NCBI RefSeq assembly: GCF_900100115.1
Contig: NZ_FNKL01000001.1
Coordinates: 992,001-1,056,000, forward strand
Length of the DNA stretch: 64,000 bases
From: Chryseobacterium soldanellicola
Lineage (GTDB): Bacteria > Bacteroidota > Bacteroidia > Flavobacteriales > Weeksellaceae
Reading direction: 5' to 3'
Below the pieces are notes generated by a model. It ran no database searches. It was given only the letters and a program-made list of their open reading frames with translations, and had not been told where the DNA came from. The translations under genes were made by a program, and so were the position numbers. Each line of letters starts with the position of its first letter. Position 1 is the first letter of the stretch. Shown here one piece after another: positions 8,865 to 17,206 of this stretch.

Positions 8865-9995
8865 ATGTCTAACGTTTCTGTTATTGAAGTAAAAAACCAA
8901 AGCCAGCTAAAACAATTTGTACGGTTTCCGATGGATCTGTATAAAAACAATCCTTATTATGTTCCGTCTTTTATTAAAGATGAATTTAAAATCTGGGATG
9001 CAAAAGAAAATCCGGCATTAAGCTATTCAAAATCAAAACAGTACCTTGCTTTTAAGGATAATAAAGTAGTCGGAAGAATTGCCGTAATCATCAATCATAA
9101 AGAGGAAAAAGAATTAGGCATAAAAAAAGTACGCTTTGGCTGGATTGATTTTATTGATGACAAAGAAGTTTCAGCAGCTTTAATTCAGAAAGCAATTGAT
9201 TACGCTAAAGAAAACAACATAGACAAAATCGAGGGGCCAATGGGCTTTACCAATCTCGATAAAGCCGGAATGCTCACAATGGGCTTCGACAAACTGGCAA
9301 CAATGATCGGGATTTATAATCACGAATATTATCCTAAACACCTTGAAGAGCTTGGCTTAGCCAAAGAAAAAGAATGGGTGGAATTTGAAATGAATTTCCC
9401 TAAAGTTTTACCTGAAAAAGTAGAAAAATTCAGCGGATTGATTGCCCAGAAATACAAGCTTAAAGTCCTGCCTTTCAAATCAAAAGAAGAGATTTTACCT
9501 TTTGTAGAACCTATGTTTAAGCTTTTGGATGAAACTTACAAACATCTTTCAACTTACACTCCGATTTCAGACGAGCAGATCAAAACATACAAAGAAAAAT
9601 ACTTCCCATTTATTGACAAAAACTACGTAATTTGCGTCGTTGATGAAAATAATGAGCTCGTATCTTTTGCCATTACAATGCCTTCATATTCAAAGGCTTT
9701 ACAAAAATCAAAAGGAAAATTATTCCCTTTCGGATGGTGGCATTTTTTACAGGCGAGCAAGAAAAACGACCGTGCTAATTTTTACCTGATCGGAATTCAC
9801 CCGGAATATCAGAGACGCGGCGTAACGGCTATTATTTTTAAAGAAATTTTTGTCCGTTTTACAAGCATGGGAATCGATTTCGCAGAAACCAACCCTGAAT
9901 TAGAGGAAAATAAGAGCGTACAGGTTCTTTGGCAAGATTATAACCCTGTAAATCACAAACGTAGAAGAACGTACTCTTTAGATATAAATAAGTAA
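8865..9995 (+). CDS. YghO-like GNAT-fold protein
   Basis: A 376-residue protein of the conserved family related to E. coli YghO, sometimes labelled 'GTP cyclohydrolase' in flavobacterial genomes, a label I see no support for. The N-terminal half has 'FVRFP..LY..NP.YVP' and 'EGPMGFTNLDKAGML..GFD' (the family hallmark). The C-terminal half has an acetyltransferase-like core with 'LIGIHPEYQRRGV.A.IF' as the acyl-CoA-binding loop. The fold is therefore probably GNAT; the substrate is unknown. It has its own promoter-like box and is followed by a co-oriented small gene. Confidence 0.8.
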   Translation: MSNVSVIEVKNQSQLKQFVRFPMDLYKNNPYYVPSFIKDEFKIWDAKENPALSYSKSKQYLAFKDNKVVGRIAVIINHKEEKELGIKKVRFGWIDFIDDKEVSAALIQKAIDYAKENNIDKIEGPMGFTNLDKAGMLTMGFDKLATMIGIYNHEYYPKHLEELGLAKEKEWVEFEMNFPKVLPEKVEKFSGLIAQKYKLKVLPFKSKEEILPFVEPMFKLLDETYKHLSTYTPISDEQIKTYKEKYFPFIDKNYVICVVDENNELVSFAITMPSYSKALQKSKGKLFPFGWWHFLQASKKNDRANFYLIGIHPEYQRRGVTAIIFKEIFVRFTSMGIDFAETNPELEENKSVQVLWQDYNPVNHKRRRTYSLDINK

Positions 9996-10067
9996 TTGAT
10001 AATGAGTAATCTTATGAAACTAATTACATACATTTAATAACGCTAAAACGCTCCAACTCCCAAACTC

Positions 10068-10244
10068 ATGAAGCCGCACCTTATTATTTTTGCCATTTTA
10101 ATTGCTGGATTTATCGCCTACAACTTATTTTTCAGGGTTGAAGATGACAGAACCAATACGGCAGTTAACATAATCTATGCAAGTATCCTTTTCGGTTATA
10201 TTTCATTTATGGCATTTGCTCTCCTTAAAAAAATGAAGAAATAA
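10068..10244 (+). CDS. Small two-helix membrane protein
   Basis: A 58-residue ORF encoding two hydrophobic helices (about 4-22 and 34-53) linked by a charged loop (FRVEDDRTNT) and ending in a basic tail (KKMKK). I do not recognise the family. The start is ATG, the codon choice matches neighbouring genes, and the 5' spacer has the partly periodic AT-rich look of the spacers ahead of several nuo genes. It lies between the YghO-like gene and nuoA, about 90 bases before the nuo -10 box. It could be a short membrane subunit or regulator, but nothing in the sequence fixes its role. Confidence 0.6.
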   Translation: MKPHLIIFAILIAGFIAYNLFFRVEDDRTNTAVNIIYASILFGYISFMAFALLKKMKK

Positions 10245-10334
10245 TCGTTATTTTTATTGATTCTAAATTATCGGTTTTCCTAATTTTAATCCTACTTTTA
10301 AGCTTATTAATTTCATGCTTTCTTGTTTATTCTG

Positions 10335-10342
10335 TAAATTTG
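10335..10342 (+). promoter_or_regulatory. Probable -10 box of the nuo operon
   Basis: TAAATTTG fits the flavobacterial TAnnTTTG -10 element and lies 24 bases before the nuoA ATG, so the transcript would start near 10349. The nearest upstream TTG (10323-10325) is too close to act as a -33 element, so the promoter may be weak or use another factor. Confidence 0.5.
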
Positions 10343-10365
10343 CAAATTGAGATAATAATGCAAAA

Positions 10366-10737
10366 ATGAATTTACCTGAAAGTTATATTCCAATCCTATT
10401 ACAGGCAGGTGTTGCAATCGCATTTGTAGCGGTTTCTTTGCTTGGAGCGCATTTTTTAGGTCCGAAACAGAAAAAAGGAAATTCTGTGAAAAACCAAAGC
10501 TGGGAATGTGGAGTCCCGGTAGAAGGAAATGCAAGAACACCGTTTTCAATTAAATACTTTTTGACGGCGGTATTATTCGTATTATTCGATATTGAAATCG
10601 TATTTTTTTATCCATATGCTGTCAACTTCAGAGAATTCGGAATGGAAGGGTTCCTGGCAGTGCTTACATTCGTGGCGATTTTCTTCATGGCATTTTTCTA
10701 TGTCTGGAAGCGCGGCGCACTGGATTGGGATAAATAA
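10366..10737 (+). CDS. nuoA: NADH-quinone oxidoreductase subunit A
   Basis: First gene of the complex I operon; 123 residues with three membrane helices (about 9-30, 63-85, 92-113). The conserved loop between helices 1 and 2 contains 'SWECGVPVEGNARTPFSIKYF', typical of NuoA in this lineage, followed by 'LFDIEIVFFYPYA' with the buried acidic residues. It forms part of the membrane-arm base near the quinone channel, together with NuoH, J and K. It is followed by a heptad-phased spacer before nuoB. Confidence 0.95.
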   Translation: MNLPESYIPILLQAGVAIAFVAVSLLGAHFLGPKQKKGNSVKNQSWECGVPVEGNARTPFSIKYFLTAVLFVLFDIEIVFFYPYAVNFREFGMEGFLAVLTFVAIFFMAFFYVWKRGALDWDK

Positions 10738-10814
10738 AACAAATTATGAATTATAATTCTTGAATTTTGGATTAATATCTGAAATTTATAATTCAAAATC
10801 TAAAATTAAAAGAA
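10738..10814 (+). repeat. Heptad-phased spacer nuoA-nuoB
   Basis: The spacer reads in 7-base steps with similar units, such as aattatg, aattata on the left and attcaaa, atctaaa on the right just before nuoB. A perfect 10-base inverted pair, tgaattataa (10747-10756) and ttataattca (10786-10795), lets the RNA fold back. It is one of a family of such spacers in this window; see the findings. Confidence 0.6.
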
Positions 10815-11375
10815 ATGTCAGATAACAAACCAGTAATAAGAACAGATGCACCTGCTCCGGAAGGATTTGAAGGAGAAGGGTTTTTCGCAACGAAACTGAG
10901 CAGCGTAATCGGGATGGCAAGAAAGTTTTCACTTTGGCCGTTACCTTTTGCAACCTCTTGTTGTGGTATCGAGTTTATGGCTACCCTGAACCCGACTTAT
11001 GACGCTTCGAGATTTGGTATGGAAAGAAACTCTTTCTCTCCAAGACAAGCGGATATGTTGATGGTTTGCGGAACTATATCTAAGAAATTAGGACCTGTCC
11101 TAAAAGAAGTTTACACTCAGATGGCTGAGCCGAAATGGGTGGTAGCAGTGGGAGCTTGCGCTTCCAGCGGTGGTATTTTTGATACATACTCTGTTTTACA
11201 GGGAATCGATAAAATTATTCCGGTTGACGTTTACGTTCCGGGATGCCCGCCAAGACCGGAGCAGATTATTGAAGGTGTAATGCAGGTTCAGGCTTTGGCA
11301 GAAAGTGAAAGCATCAGAAGAAGAGATATGCCTGAATACCAAAAATTGTTAGATTCTTACAACATAAGCAACTAA
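10815..11375 (+). CDS. nuoB: NADH-quinone oxidoreductase subunit B
   Basis: A 186-residue subunit carrying the N2 [4Fe-4S] cluster that passes electrons to the quinone. The four ligand cysteines are visible: the tandem pair C49-C50 (FATSCCGIEF), C114 (VGACASSGG) and C144 (VPGCPPRPE). Family length is normal. It lies at the junction of peripheral and membrane arms with NuoD. The gene is 7 bases upstream of nuoC with no spacer repeat, so the two are probably translated together. Confidence 0.97.
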   Translation: MSDNKPVIRTDAPAPEGFEGEGFFATKLSSVIGMARKFSLWPLPFATSCCGIEFMATLNPTYDASRFGMERNSFSPRQADMLMVCGTISKKLGPVLKEVYTQMAEPKWVVAVGACASSGGIFDTYSVLQGIDKIIPVDVYVPGCPPRPEQIIEGVMQVQALAESESIRRRDMPEYQKLLDSYNISN

Positions 11376-11382
11376 GACGGAA

Positions 11383-11877
11383 ATGACAAACGAATTTGTA
11401 TTAGAAGCAATCACCAGAGAATTTCCGGAGTCTGTAATTTCCAGTTCAGAGCCTTATGGAATGTTGACGATCGAAGTGAAGAAAGATGATATCAAAAAGA
11501 TCATTCATTATTTGAAAGATTCATCGTTGGAATTTAACTTCCTTACAGACATTTGTGGAATCCATTACCCGGAATTTCCAGACAAAGAAATTGGCGTTGT
11601 GTATCATTTGCATAATATGATGGCTAATTTCAGATTGCGTCTGAAAATCTTTATGTCCAGAGAAAATATCGAAGTTGATTCACTTGTGGATTTATATGCA
11701 GGAGCCAACTGGATGGAAAGAGAAACTTTTGATTTCTACGGAATTAAATTTAAGGGACATCCGGATCTTAGACCTATTTTAAATATGGAAGATCTTGGGT
11801 ACCATCCAATGTTGAAGGAATATCGTCTTGAAGATGGCACAAGAACAGACAAAGACGATGCAATGTTCGGAAGATAA
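11383..11877 (+). CDS. nuoC: NADH-quinone oxidoreductase subunit C
   Basis: A 164-residue 30-kDa-type subunit of the hydrophilic arm, with no cofactor. The hallmark block 'WMERETFDFYGIKFKGHPDLRPIL' is present at about 107-130, followed by 'HPMLKEYRLEDG'. It is a separate gene from nuoD, unlike the fused nuoCD of E. coli. It packs against NuoD and NuoB near the quinone site. Confidence 0.95.
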   Translation: MTNEFVLEAITREFPESVISSSEPYGMLTIEVKKDDIKKIIHYLKDSSLEFNFLTDICGIHYPEFPDKEIGVVYHLHNMMANFRLRLKIFMSRENIEVDSLVDLYAGANWMERETFDFYGIKFKGHPDLRPILNMEDLGYHPMLKEYRLEDGTRTDKDDAMFGR

Positions 11878-11949
11878 AATTAAAATATAAATGATTAATG
11901 ATGATTGATGAATGATCAATTATCGCCTATCAATTATCAATTATATATT
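11878..11949 (+). repeat. Heptad-phased spacer nuoC-nuoD
   Basis: The stretch before the nuoD ATG divides into heptads: left units such as tgatgat, tgatgaa and tgatcaa, right units such as ctatcaa, ttatcaa. The left units (tgat-rich) are partly complementary to the right units (atca-rich). The reading frame of nuoD happens to stay open through part of it. Confidence 0.6.
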
Positions 11950-13173
11950 ATGAAAGATAACTCATTATCTAATATACTTAACCAATACGAAAGTAAGGAG
12001 CAAATTGACGGTCAGCTATATACCCTCAATTTAGGACCCACCCATCCTGCAACGCACGGGATTTTCCAGAATATCCTAACGATGGACGGAGAAAGAATCC
12101 TTCACGCCGAGCAAACGGTTGGATACATCCACAGAGCATTTGAAAAGATTTCTGAAAGAAGAAACTATTCTCAGATCACTACCCTTACCGACCGTATGAA
12201 TTACTGTTCTGCACCGATCAACAATTTAGGTTGGCACATGACAGTTGAGAAGCTGATTGGAGTTGAAGTTCCTAAGCGTGTAGATTATATGCGTGTAATT
12301 TTAATGGAATTAGCAAGAATCGGTGACCACCTTATCTGTAATGGGGTAACCGGAATGGACTCAGGAGCGATTACCGGTCTTACCTATATGTTCATCGAAA
12401 GAGAACGTATTTATGATATGTACGAGCAGATCTGCGGAGCCAGAATGACTACCAATATGGGAAGAATCGGAGGTTTTGAAAGAGATTTCACTCCAAAATT
12501 CCATGATTTATTAAAGGATTTCCTTAAGACTTTCCCACCAAGATTTAAAGAATTCTGTACTTTATTAGAAAGAAACAGAATTTTCATGGACAGAACCATC
12601 GGAGCAGGAGCAATTTCTGCAGAAAGAGCATTAAGCTACGGTTTCACAGGTCCGAATTTACGTGCAGCAGGAGTAGATTATGACGTGAGAGTTGCACAGC
12701 CTTATTCTTCTTACGAAGATTTCGATTTTATCATTCCTGTAGGAACTGCAGGAGATACGTACGACCGTTTCATGGTTCGTCAGCAGGAAATCTGGGAATC
12801 AATTAAAATCATCAAACAAGCATACGAAAATCTTCCGGAAGGTCCATTCCACGCGGATGTTCCTGATTTTTATCTTCCTGAAAAAGCTGATGTTTATCAG
12901 AAAATGGAAGCATTAATTTACCATTTCAAAATTGTAATGGGAGAAACGGATGTGCCTAAAGGCGAAGTTTACCACGCTGTAGAAGGCGGAAACGGAGAAT
13001 TAGGCTTCTATTTAGTGAGCGACGGCGGAAGAAGCCCTTACAGGCTGCACTTCAGAAGACCATGTTTTATCTATTACCAGGCTTATCCTGAGATGATTAC
13101 AGGTTCTGTAATTTCTGATGCGATCGTGACGATGTGTAGTATGAATATTATTGCGGGAGAATTAGACGCATAA
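11950..13173 (+). CDS. nuoD: NADH-quinone oxidoreductase subunit D
   Basis: A 407-residue 49-kDa-type subunit that forms the quinone-binding pocket with NuoB. Conserved elements include 'LNLGPTHPATHG' near the N-terminus with the pocket histidine, 'GYIHRAFEK', 'MGRIGGFERDF' and the late 'GGNGELGFYLVSDGGRSPYRLHFRRP'. The frame stays open to 11905, but those 15 residues come from the heptad-repeat spacer and are not conserved. The ATG at 11950 begins the usual N-terminus. Family length is normal. Confidence 0.95.
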   Translation: MKDNSLSNILNQYESKEQIDGQLYTLNLGPTHPATHGIFQNILTMDGERILHAEQTVGYIHRAFEKISERRNYSQITTLTDRMNYCSAPINNLGWHMTVEKLIGVEVPKRVDYMRVILMELARIGDHLICNGVTGMDSGAITGLTYMFIERERIYDMYEQICGARMTTNMGRIGGFERDFTPKFHDLLKDFLKTFPPRFKEFCTLLERNRIFMDRTIGAGAISAERALSYGFTGPNLRAAGVDYDVRVAQPYSSYEDFDFIIPVGTAGDTYDRFMVRQQEIWESIKIIKQAYENLPEGPFHADVPDFYLPEKADVYQKMEALIYHFKIVMGETDVPKGEVYHAVEGGNGELGFYLVSDGGRSPYRLHFRRPCFIYYQAYPEMITGSVISDAIVTMCSMNIIAGELDA

Positions 13174-13281
13174 GAAATTATAGATGTTGGATTATGAATT
13201 TTAGATTAATCCAAACTAAATATAAAAATTGAAATTTTTTAGAATTTAAAATCTAAAATTCAAAATTTAAAATTTAAAAAA
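13174..13281 (+). repeat. Heptad-phased spacer nuoD-nuoE with 13-bp inverted repeat
   Basis: The left part holds tgaattttagatt (13195-13207) and the right part its exact reverse complement aatctaaaattca (13250-13262). The right part continues as A/T heptads (aaaattc, aaaattt) up to the GTG start of nuoE. The expected hairpin has a 42-base loop. It is too long and AT-rich for a simple terminator, and no T run follows. Confidence 0.65.
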
Positions 13282-13791
13282 GTGAGCGAAACAATAGCTT
13301 TTAAACCGGAAAGTTTAGCACAGGTACATAAAATTATCGCAAGATATCCTGAAGGAAGACAAAAATCAGCTCTTCTTCCTGTCCTGCATTTGGCACAGAA
13401 AGAATTCGGAGGATGGTTAGACGTTCCTGTGATGGATTATGTTGCGGAATTATTGAGCATTAAGCCAATTGAAGTGTATGAAGTGGCTACTTTTTATACC
13501 ATGTTCAATATGAAGCCGGTTGGTAAATATGTGTTGGAAGTTTGCAGAACCGGACCTTGTATGGTTTGCGGAAGCGAAAAAATCCTTGACCATATCAGAA
13601 CGAAACTGAACATTAAGGATGGACAGACAACGGAAGACGGAATGTTCACATTAAAGCCTGCTGAATGTCTTGGTGCTTGTGGATATGCCCCAATGATGCA
13701 GCTAGGGAAATTTTTTCATGAAAATTTAACGATAGAAAAAGTAGATGAAATCCTTGATCTTTGCAGAGAAGGACAAATCGCTTTAGACTAA
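13282..13791 (+). CDS. nuoE: NADH-quinone oxidoreductase subunit E
   Basis: A 169-residue 24-kDa-type subunit with a thioredoxin-like fold binding the N1a [2Fe-2S] cluster. The cluster cysteines are visible in CRTGPCMVCG and CLGACGYAP. 'YEVATFYTMF' marks the family. It forms the NADH-dehydrogenase tip with NuoF. The start is GTG, placed directly after a heptad spacer. Many gut Bacteroidetes lack nuoE, F and G; here they are present, so the enzyme should accept NADH directly. Confidence 0.95.
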   Translation: MSETIAFKPESLAQVHKIIARYPEGRQKSALLPVLHLAQKEFGGWLDVPVMDYVAELLSIKPIEVYEVATFYTMFNMKPVGKYVLEVCRTGPCMVCGSEKILDHIRTKLNIKDGQTTEDGMFTLKPAECLGACGYAPMMQLGKFFHENLTIEKVDEILDLCREGQIALD

Positions 13792-13827
13792 AATAGATTT
13801 TAAATTAATTAAAAAAAGGCGCACAGC

Positions 13828-13851
13828 TGTCACACTGAGCTTGTCGAAGTG
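13828..13851. repeat. REP-like 'tgagcttgtcgaag' element, copy 1
   Basis: In the nuoE-nuoF gap, 'cactgagcttgtcgaagtg' is an imperfect palindrome whose core matches the 'tgctgagcctgtcgaagca' type seen at 47851 and, interrupted, at 54843 (reverse orientation). It is a short dispersed repeat, here embedded within an operon. Confidence 0.6.
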
Positions 13852-13880
13852 TAATAGCCATTCGCTAAAAGCATATAACA

Positions 13881-15233
13881 ATGAGTAAAAAACTTTTACT
13901 TAAAGACGCACATATAGAAGGTATCCGCTATTTTGAAACCTACCGTAAACAAGGTGGTTACACAGCAGCTGAAAAAGCCTTGAAAATGACACCCGATGAA
14001 ATTCTTGAAGAAGTAAAAACTTCAGGTCTTCGCGGACGTGGTGGTGCCGGATTCCCAACCGGAATGAAATGGAGCTTTCTGGCAAAACCGGAAGGCGTTC
14101 CAAGACACTTGGTCGTAAATGCCGACGAATCTGAACCGGGAACGTTCAAAGACAGATATTTAATGGAATTTCTTCCTCATTTACTGATCGAAGGAATGTT
14201 GATTTCGTCTTATTGTTTAGGTTCAAATGTTTCATATATCTACATTCGTGGAGAATATTCTTGGATTCCTGATATTTTGGAAGAGGCTATTGAAGAAGCA
14301 AAAGCGGCTGGATTTTTAGGTAAAAATATCATGGGAACCGGTTTCGATTGCGAAATTTACGTTCAAAGAGGTGGTGGAGCTTATATTTGCGGTGAAGAAA
14401 CTGCATTGCTTGAATCTCTTGAAGGTAAAAGAGGAAACCCAAGATTGAAACCGCCATTCCCGGCTGTAAAAGGACTTTGGGAAAGACCAACGGTTGTAAA
14501 TAACGTTGAATCTATCGCAGCAATTGTTCCGATCATTGATATTACAGGAGCCGAATACGCTAAAATCGGAGTTGGAAGATCTACAGGTACAAAATTAATT
14601 TCTGCTTGTGGAAACATCAACAAACCGGGGGTTTATGAGATCGATATGACCATTACGGTTGAAGAATTCATTTACTCTGATGAATATTGTGGGGGAATTA
14701 AAGACGGAAAAAGATTAAAAGCTTGTATCCCCGGAGGAAGCTCTGTTCCGATCGTTCCGGCAAATTTATTATTGAAAACCGTAAACGGAGAACCAAGATA
14801 TATGAATTACGAATCATTAGCTGACGGTGGTTTTGCTACCGGAACAATGATGGGTTCAGGAGGTTTTATCGTTTTGGATGAAGACCAGTGCGTCGTAGAA
14901 CATACCATGACTTTAGCGAGATTTTACAATCACGAAAGTTGCGGACAATGTACTCCTTGCCGTGAAGGAACGGGCTGGATGTACAAGATTTTAAAGAAAA
15001 TTGAGAAAGGAGAAGGAAAAATGGAAGATATCGATCTGCTTTGGGATATCCAGAGAAAGATCGAAGGAAACACGATTTGTCCGTTAGGTGATGCGGCAGC
15101 TTGGCCCGTTGCAGCGGCAATTCGTCATTTTAGGGATGAATTTGAATGGCATATAAAAAATCCGGAATTGTGCTTAACACAAAACTATGGTTTGGCAAAC
15201 TATGCAGATCCTATTCCGGCGCCTACAGTTTAA
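13881..15233 (+). CDS. nuoF: NADH-quinone oxidoreductase subunit F
   Basis: A 450-residue 51-kDa-type subunit that oxidises NADH. The FMN/NADH loop 'SGLRGRGGAGFPTGMKW' lies near residue 50, followed by 'YICGEETALLESLEG' and 'PFPAVKGLW'. The N3 [4Fe-4S] cluster motif SCGQCTPCREG appears near residue 355, with the fourth Cys in 'NTICPLGDAAAWPV'. Length is normal. The expected next gene, nuoG, is separated from it by an outer-membrane-type gene. Confidence 0.97.
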   Translation: MSKKLLLKDAHIEGIRYFETYRKQGGYTAAEKALKMTPDEILEEVKTSGLRGRGGAGFPTGMKWSFLAKPEGVPRHLVVNADESEPGTFKDRYLMEFLPHLLIEGMLISSYCLGSNVSYIYIRGEYSWIPDILEEAIEEAKAAGFLGKNIMGTGFDCEIYVQRGGGAYICGEETALLESLEGKRGNPRLKPPFPAVKGLWERPTVVNNVESIAAIVPIIDITGAEYAKIGVGRSTGTKLISACGNINKPGVYEIDMTITVEEFIYSDEYCGGIKDGKRLKACIPGGSSVPIVPANLLLKTVNGEPRYMNYESLADGGFATGTMMGSGGFIVLDEDQCVVEHTMTLARFYNHESCGQCTPCREGTGWMYKILKKIEKGEGKMEDIDLLWDIQRKIEGNTICPLGDAAAWPVAAAIRHFRDEFEWHIKNPELCLTQNYGLANYADPIPAPTV

Positions 15234-15259
15234 TTCCTAATTAATAAGAAGAATTTAAG

Positions 15260-16081
15260 TTGAAAAATAAATTTTTATTGCTGTTTTTATTAACAGTAAC
15301 AATGAGTGTTAATGCTCAGAGAGAAGCGTTCAAAAAAGGATCAGTAATGGTATTTTGGGGCTGGAACAGAGGTTGGTTTGGAAATTCTGATATTCATTTT
15401 TATGGTCAGAACTACAACTTTACATTAAACAATGTCTCCGCACACGACAGGCCTACGCCAATCAGTGAGTTTGACCATTATATCAATCCTACAAAAATTT
15501 CGATTCCACAGGTTAATTATAATATTACTTATTTTATTAAAGATAATGTAGGAATTACATTTGGAATAGATCATATGAAATATGTGATGGATCAGAATCA
15601 GACTGTTGATTTCAACGGCTATATCAACGATCCGGCATATGCAGGAATGGTAAATAACGGTAAAATTGATCTTTCTAATGGTGAGTTCTTGAAATATGAG
15701 CATACAAATGGTTTAAATTATTTAAACCTTGGGCTTCAGAAATACAAGCAAATCCTTAATAAGAATAAATTTGATATATTCTGGAATTATGGTTTGGGAG
15801 CAGGTGTTTTAGTTCCTAAAACGGATGCTACATTAATGGGGAAAGGAGAAAGCGACCACTTTCATTTAGCTGGATTTGGTCTGGATGCAAGAACAGGAGT
15901 AAACGTGGTATTCTGGAATCATCTTGTGGCAAAAGCTGAAGTAAAATACGGTTACATCAATTTACCAAGCGTAAGAACAACAGAGGAAAATGTAAAAATT
16001 GACAAAGCGACTCAGGATTTTACATTCTGCGAACTGGTATTCGGAATCGGATACACATTTAATACAAAAAAGCAAAAATAA
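15260..16081 (+). CDS. Outer-membrane beta-barrel-like protein inside nuo operon
   Basis: A 273-residue protein with a clear signal peptide (1-20, MSVNA-Q). The mature part is rich in alternating aromatic/polar strands and ends in a strand with aromatic residues (FGIGYTF), as outer-membrane barrels do. I do not recognise a named family. It starts at a TTG 26 bases after nuoF and ends 33 bases before nuoG, so it is transcribed with complex I. It cannot be a complex I core subunit by location, since it is exported. Codon use matches its neighbours, so it does not look newly acquired. Function unknown. Confidence 0.7.
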   Translation: MKNKFLLLFLLTVTMSVNAQREAFKKGSVMVFWGWNRGWFGNSDIHFYGQNYNFTLNNVSAHDRPTPISEFDHYINPTKISIPQVNYNITYFIKDNVGITFGIDHMKYVMDQNQTVDFNGYINDPAYAGMVNNGKIDLSNGEFLKYEHTNGLNYLNLGLQKYKQILNKNKFDIFWNYGLGAGVLVPKTDATLMGKGESDHFHLAGFGLDARTGVNVVFWNHLVAKAEVKYGYINLPSVRTTEENVKIDKATQDFTFCELVFGIGYTFNTKKQK

Positions 16082-16114
16082 AAATATAGCTTAACTGCTT
16101 TAAAAGCATAGAAT

Positions 16115-17113
16115 ATGAGCGAAGAGGTTAAAAAATTCAAAATAACTATAGACGGACAAACGACCGAGGTTATGCCTGGAACTTCTATTTTGGAAGCTGC
16201 CAGACAGATCGGTGGAAAATCTGTTCCTCCAGCAATGTGCTACTACAGCAAATTAGAAACAAGTGGAGGAAGATGTAGAACTTGCCTGGTGGAAGTTTCT
16301 AAAGGATCGGAAGCAGATCCTCGTCCTATGCCGAAACTGGTTGCAAGCTGCAGAACGAATGTGATGGATGGCATGGAAGTAAAAAATCTTACTTCTGATA
16401 AGGCTCAGGAAGGTAGAAAAGCTGTCACTGAGTTTCTATTGGTCAACCACCCGCTGGACTGCCCTATTTGCGATCAGGCCGGTGAATGTCACCTTCAGGA
16501 TCTTGGGTATGAGCACGGTGTTGAGAATACAAGAACTGAGTTTGAAAGAAATACATACGAAGCAGACGATCTTGGTCCGAATATCAAGTTGAATATGAAC
16601 CGTTGTATTCTTTGTGCAAGATGCGTACTCGCTGCCAATCAATTGACTGGAGAAAGAGAGCACGGAATTTTGTTCAGAGGAGATCATGCTGAAATTTCAA
16701 CATATTTAAATAAAGCTTTAGATAATGATTTTATCGGAAACGTTATTGACGTTTGCCCGGTTGGAGCATTAACAGACAGAACAGCTCGTTTTGCAAGCAG
16801 AGTTTGGTTCACAAAACCAATGAACGCTTCTTGTAAATGCGATAAATGTTCAGGAAAAGCTCTTGTCTGGTTGAAAGGTGATGAAGTTTTAAGAGTTACT
16901 GCAAGAAAAGATCAGTGGGGTGAGGTTGAAGAATTTATCTGCGATACTTGCCGTTTCGAAAGAAAAAAACTGAGCGACTGGAACATTGAAGGTCCTAGAC
17001 ATATCGACAGACATTCAGTTATTTCATTGAATCACTATGAAAAGCCTAAAGATGAGCTAAGAGTTTTAGACAATCCCATGGCTAAGGAAATCAGTGAAAA
17101 AGACGAAAAATAA
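16115..17113 (+). CDS. nuoG: NADH-quinone oxidoreductase subunit G, short form
   Basis: A 332-residue iron-sulfur subunit. It has the N-terminal 2Fe-2S ferredoxin domain (CYYSKLETSGGRCRTC ... CRTNV), the His-Cys [4Fe-4S] segment (HPLDCPICDQAGECHLQD) and a second [4Fe-4S] domain (NRCILCARCV ... DVCPVGALTD). A short Cys-rich end follows (CKCDKCSG ... CDTCRFERK). The large molybdopterin-oxidoreductase-like domain of NuoG (usual totals 650-900 residues) is absent. The stop is clean and nuoH follows, so this is not a truncation in this genome; short NuoG is the usual form in flavobacteria as I know it. Confidence 0.92.
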   Translation: MSEEVKKFKITIDGQTTEVMPGTSILEAARQIGGKSVPPAMCYYSKLETSGGRCRTCLVEVSKGSEADPRPMPKLVASCRTNVMDGMEVKNLTSDKAQEGRKAVTEFLLVNHPLDCPICDQAGECHLQDLGYEHGVENTRTEFERNTYEADDLGPNIKLNMNRCILCARCVLAANQLTGEREHGILFRGDHAEISTYLNKALDNDFIGNVIDVCPVGALTDRTARFASRVWFTKPMNASCKCDKCSGKALVWLKGDEVLRVTARKDQWGEVEEFICDTCRFERKKLSDWNIEGPRHIDRHSVISLNHYEKPKDELRVLDNPMAKEISEKDEK

Positions 17114-17206
17114 TATTTAATAAGACATCAGATTTCAGACATTAGATAACAGACTTTTTGTAATTCTAATTTCTAACTTCTAATATCTAACATCTATAAA
17201 AATAAA
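17114..17206 (+). repeat. Heptad-phased spacer nuoG-nuoH
   Basis: Left heptads (agacatc, agatttc, agacatt) are followed by right heptads (ctaattt, ctaactt, ctaatat and ctaacat), the latter near-complements of the former. The right array stops 8 bases before the nuoH ATG. It shares agataacagac (17144-17154) and tctaacatctataa (17186-17199) exactly with the next spacer upstream of nuoI. Confidence 0.7.

Noticed and set aside
8865..9995. GTP cyclohydrolase
   Set aside because: No cyclohydrolase zinc or active-site motif is visible; the sequence fits the YghO/GNAT-like family.
11905..11949. Upstream start of nuoD in the spacer
   Set aside because: The extra 15 residues are translated heptad repeat and not conserved; the ATG at 11950 gives the standard N-terminus.
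17160..17200. Heptad arrays considered as a CRISPR array
   Set aside because: Units are 7 bases, there are no spacers of constant length and no cas genes.
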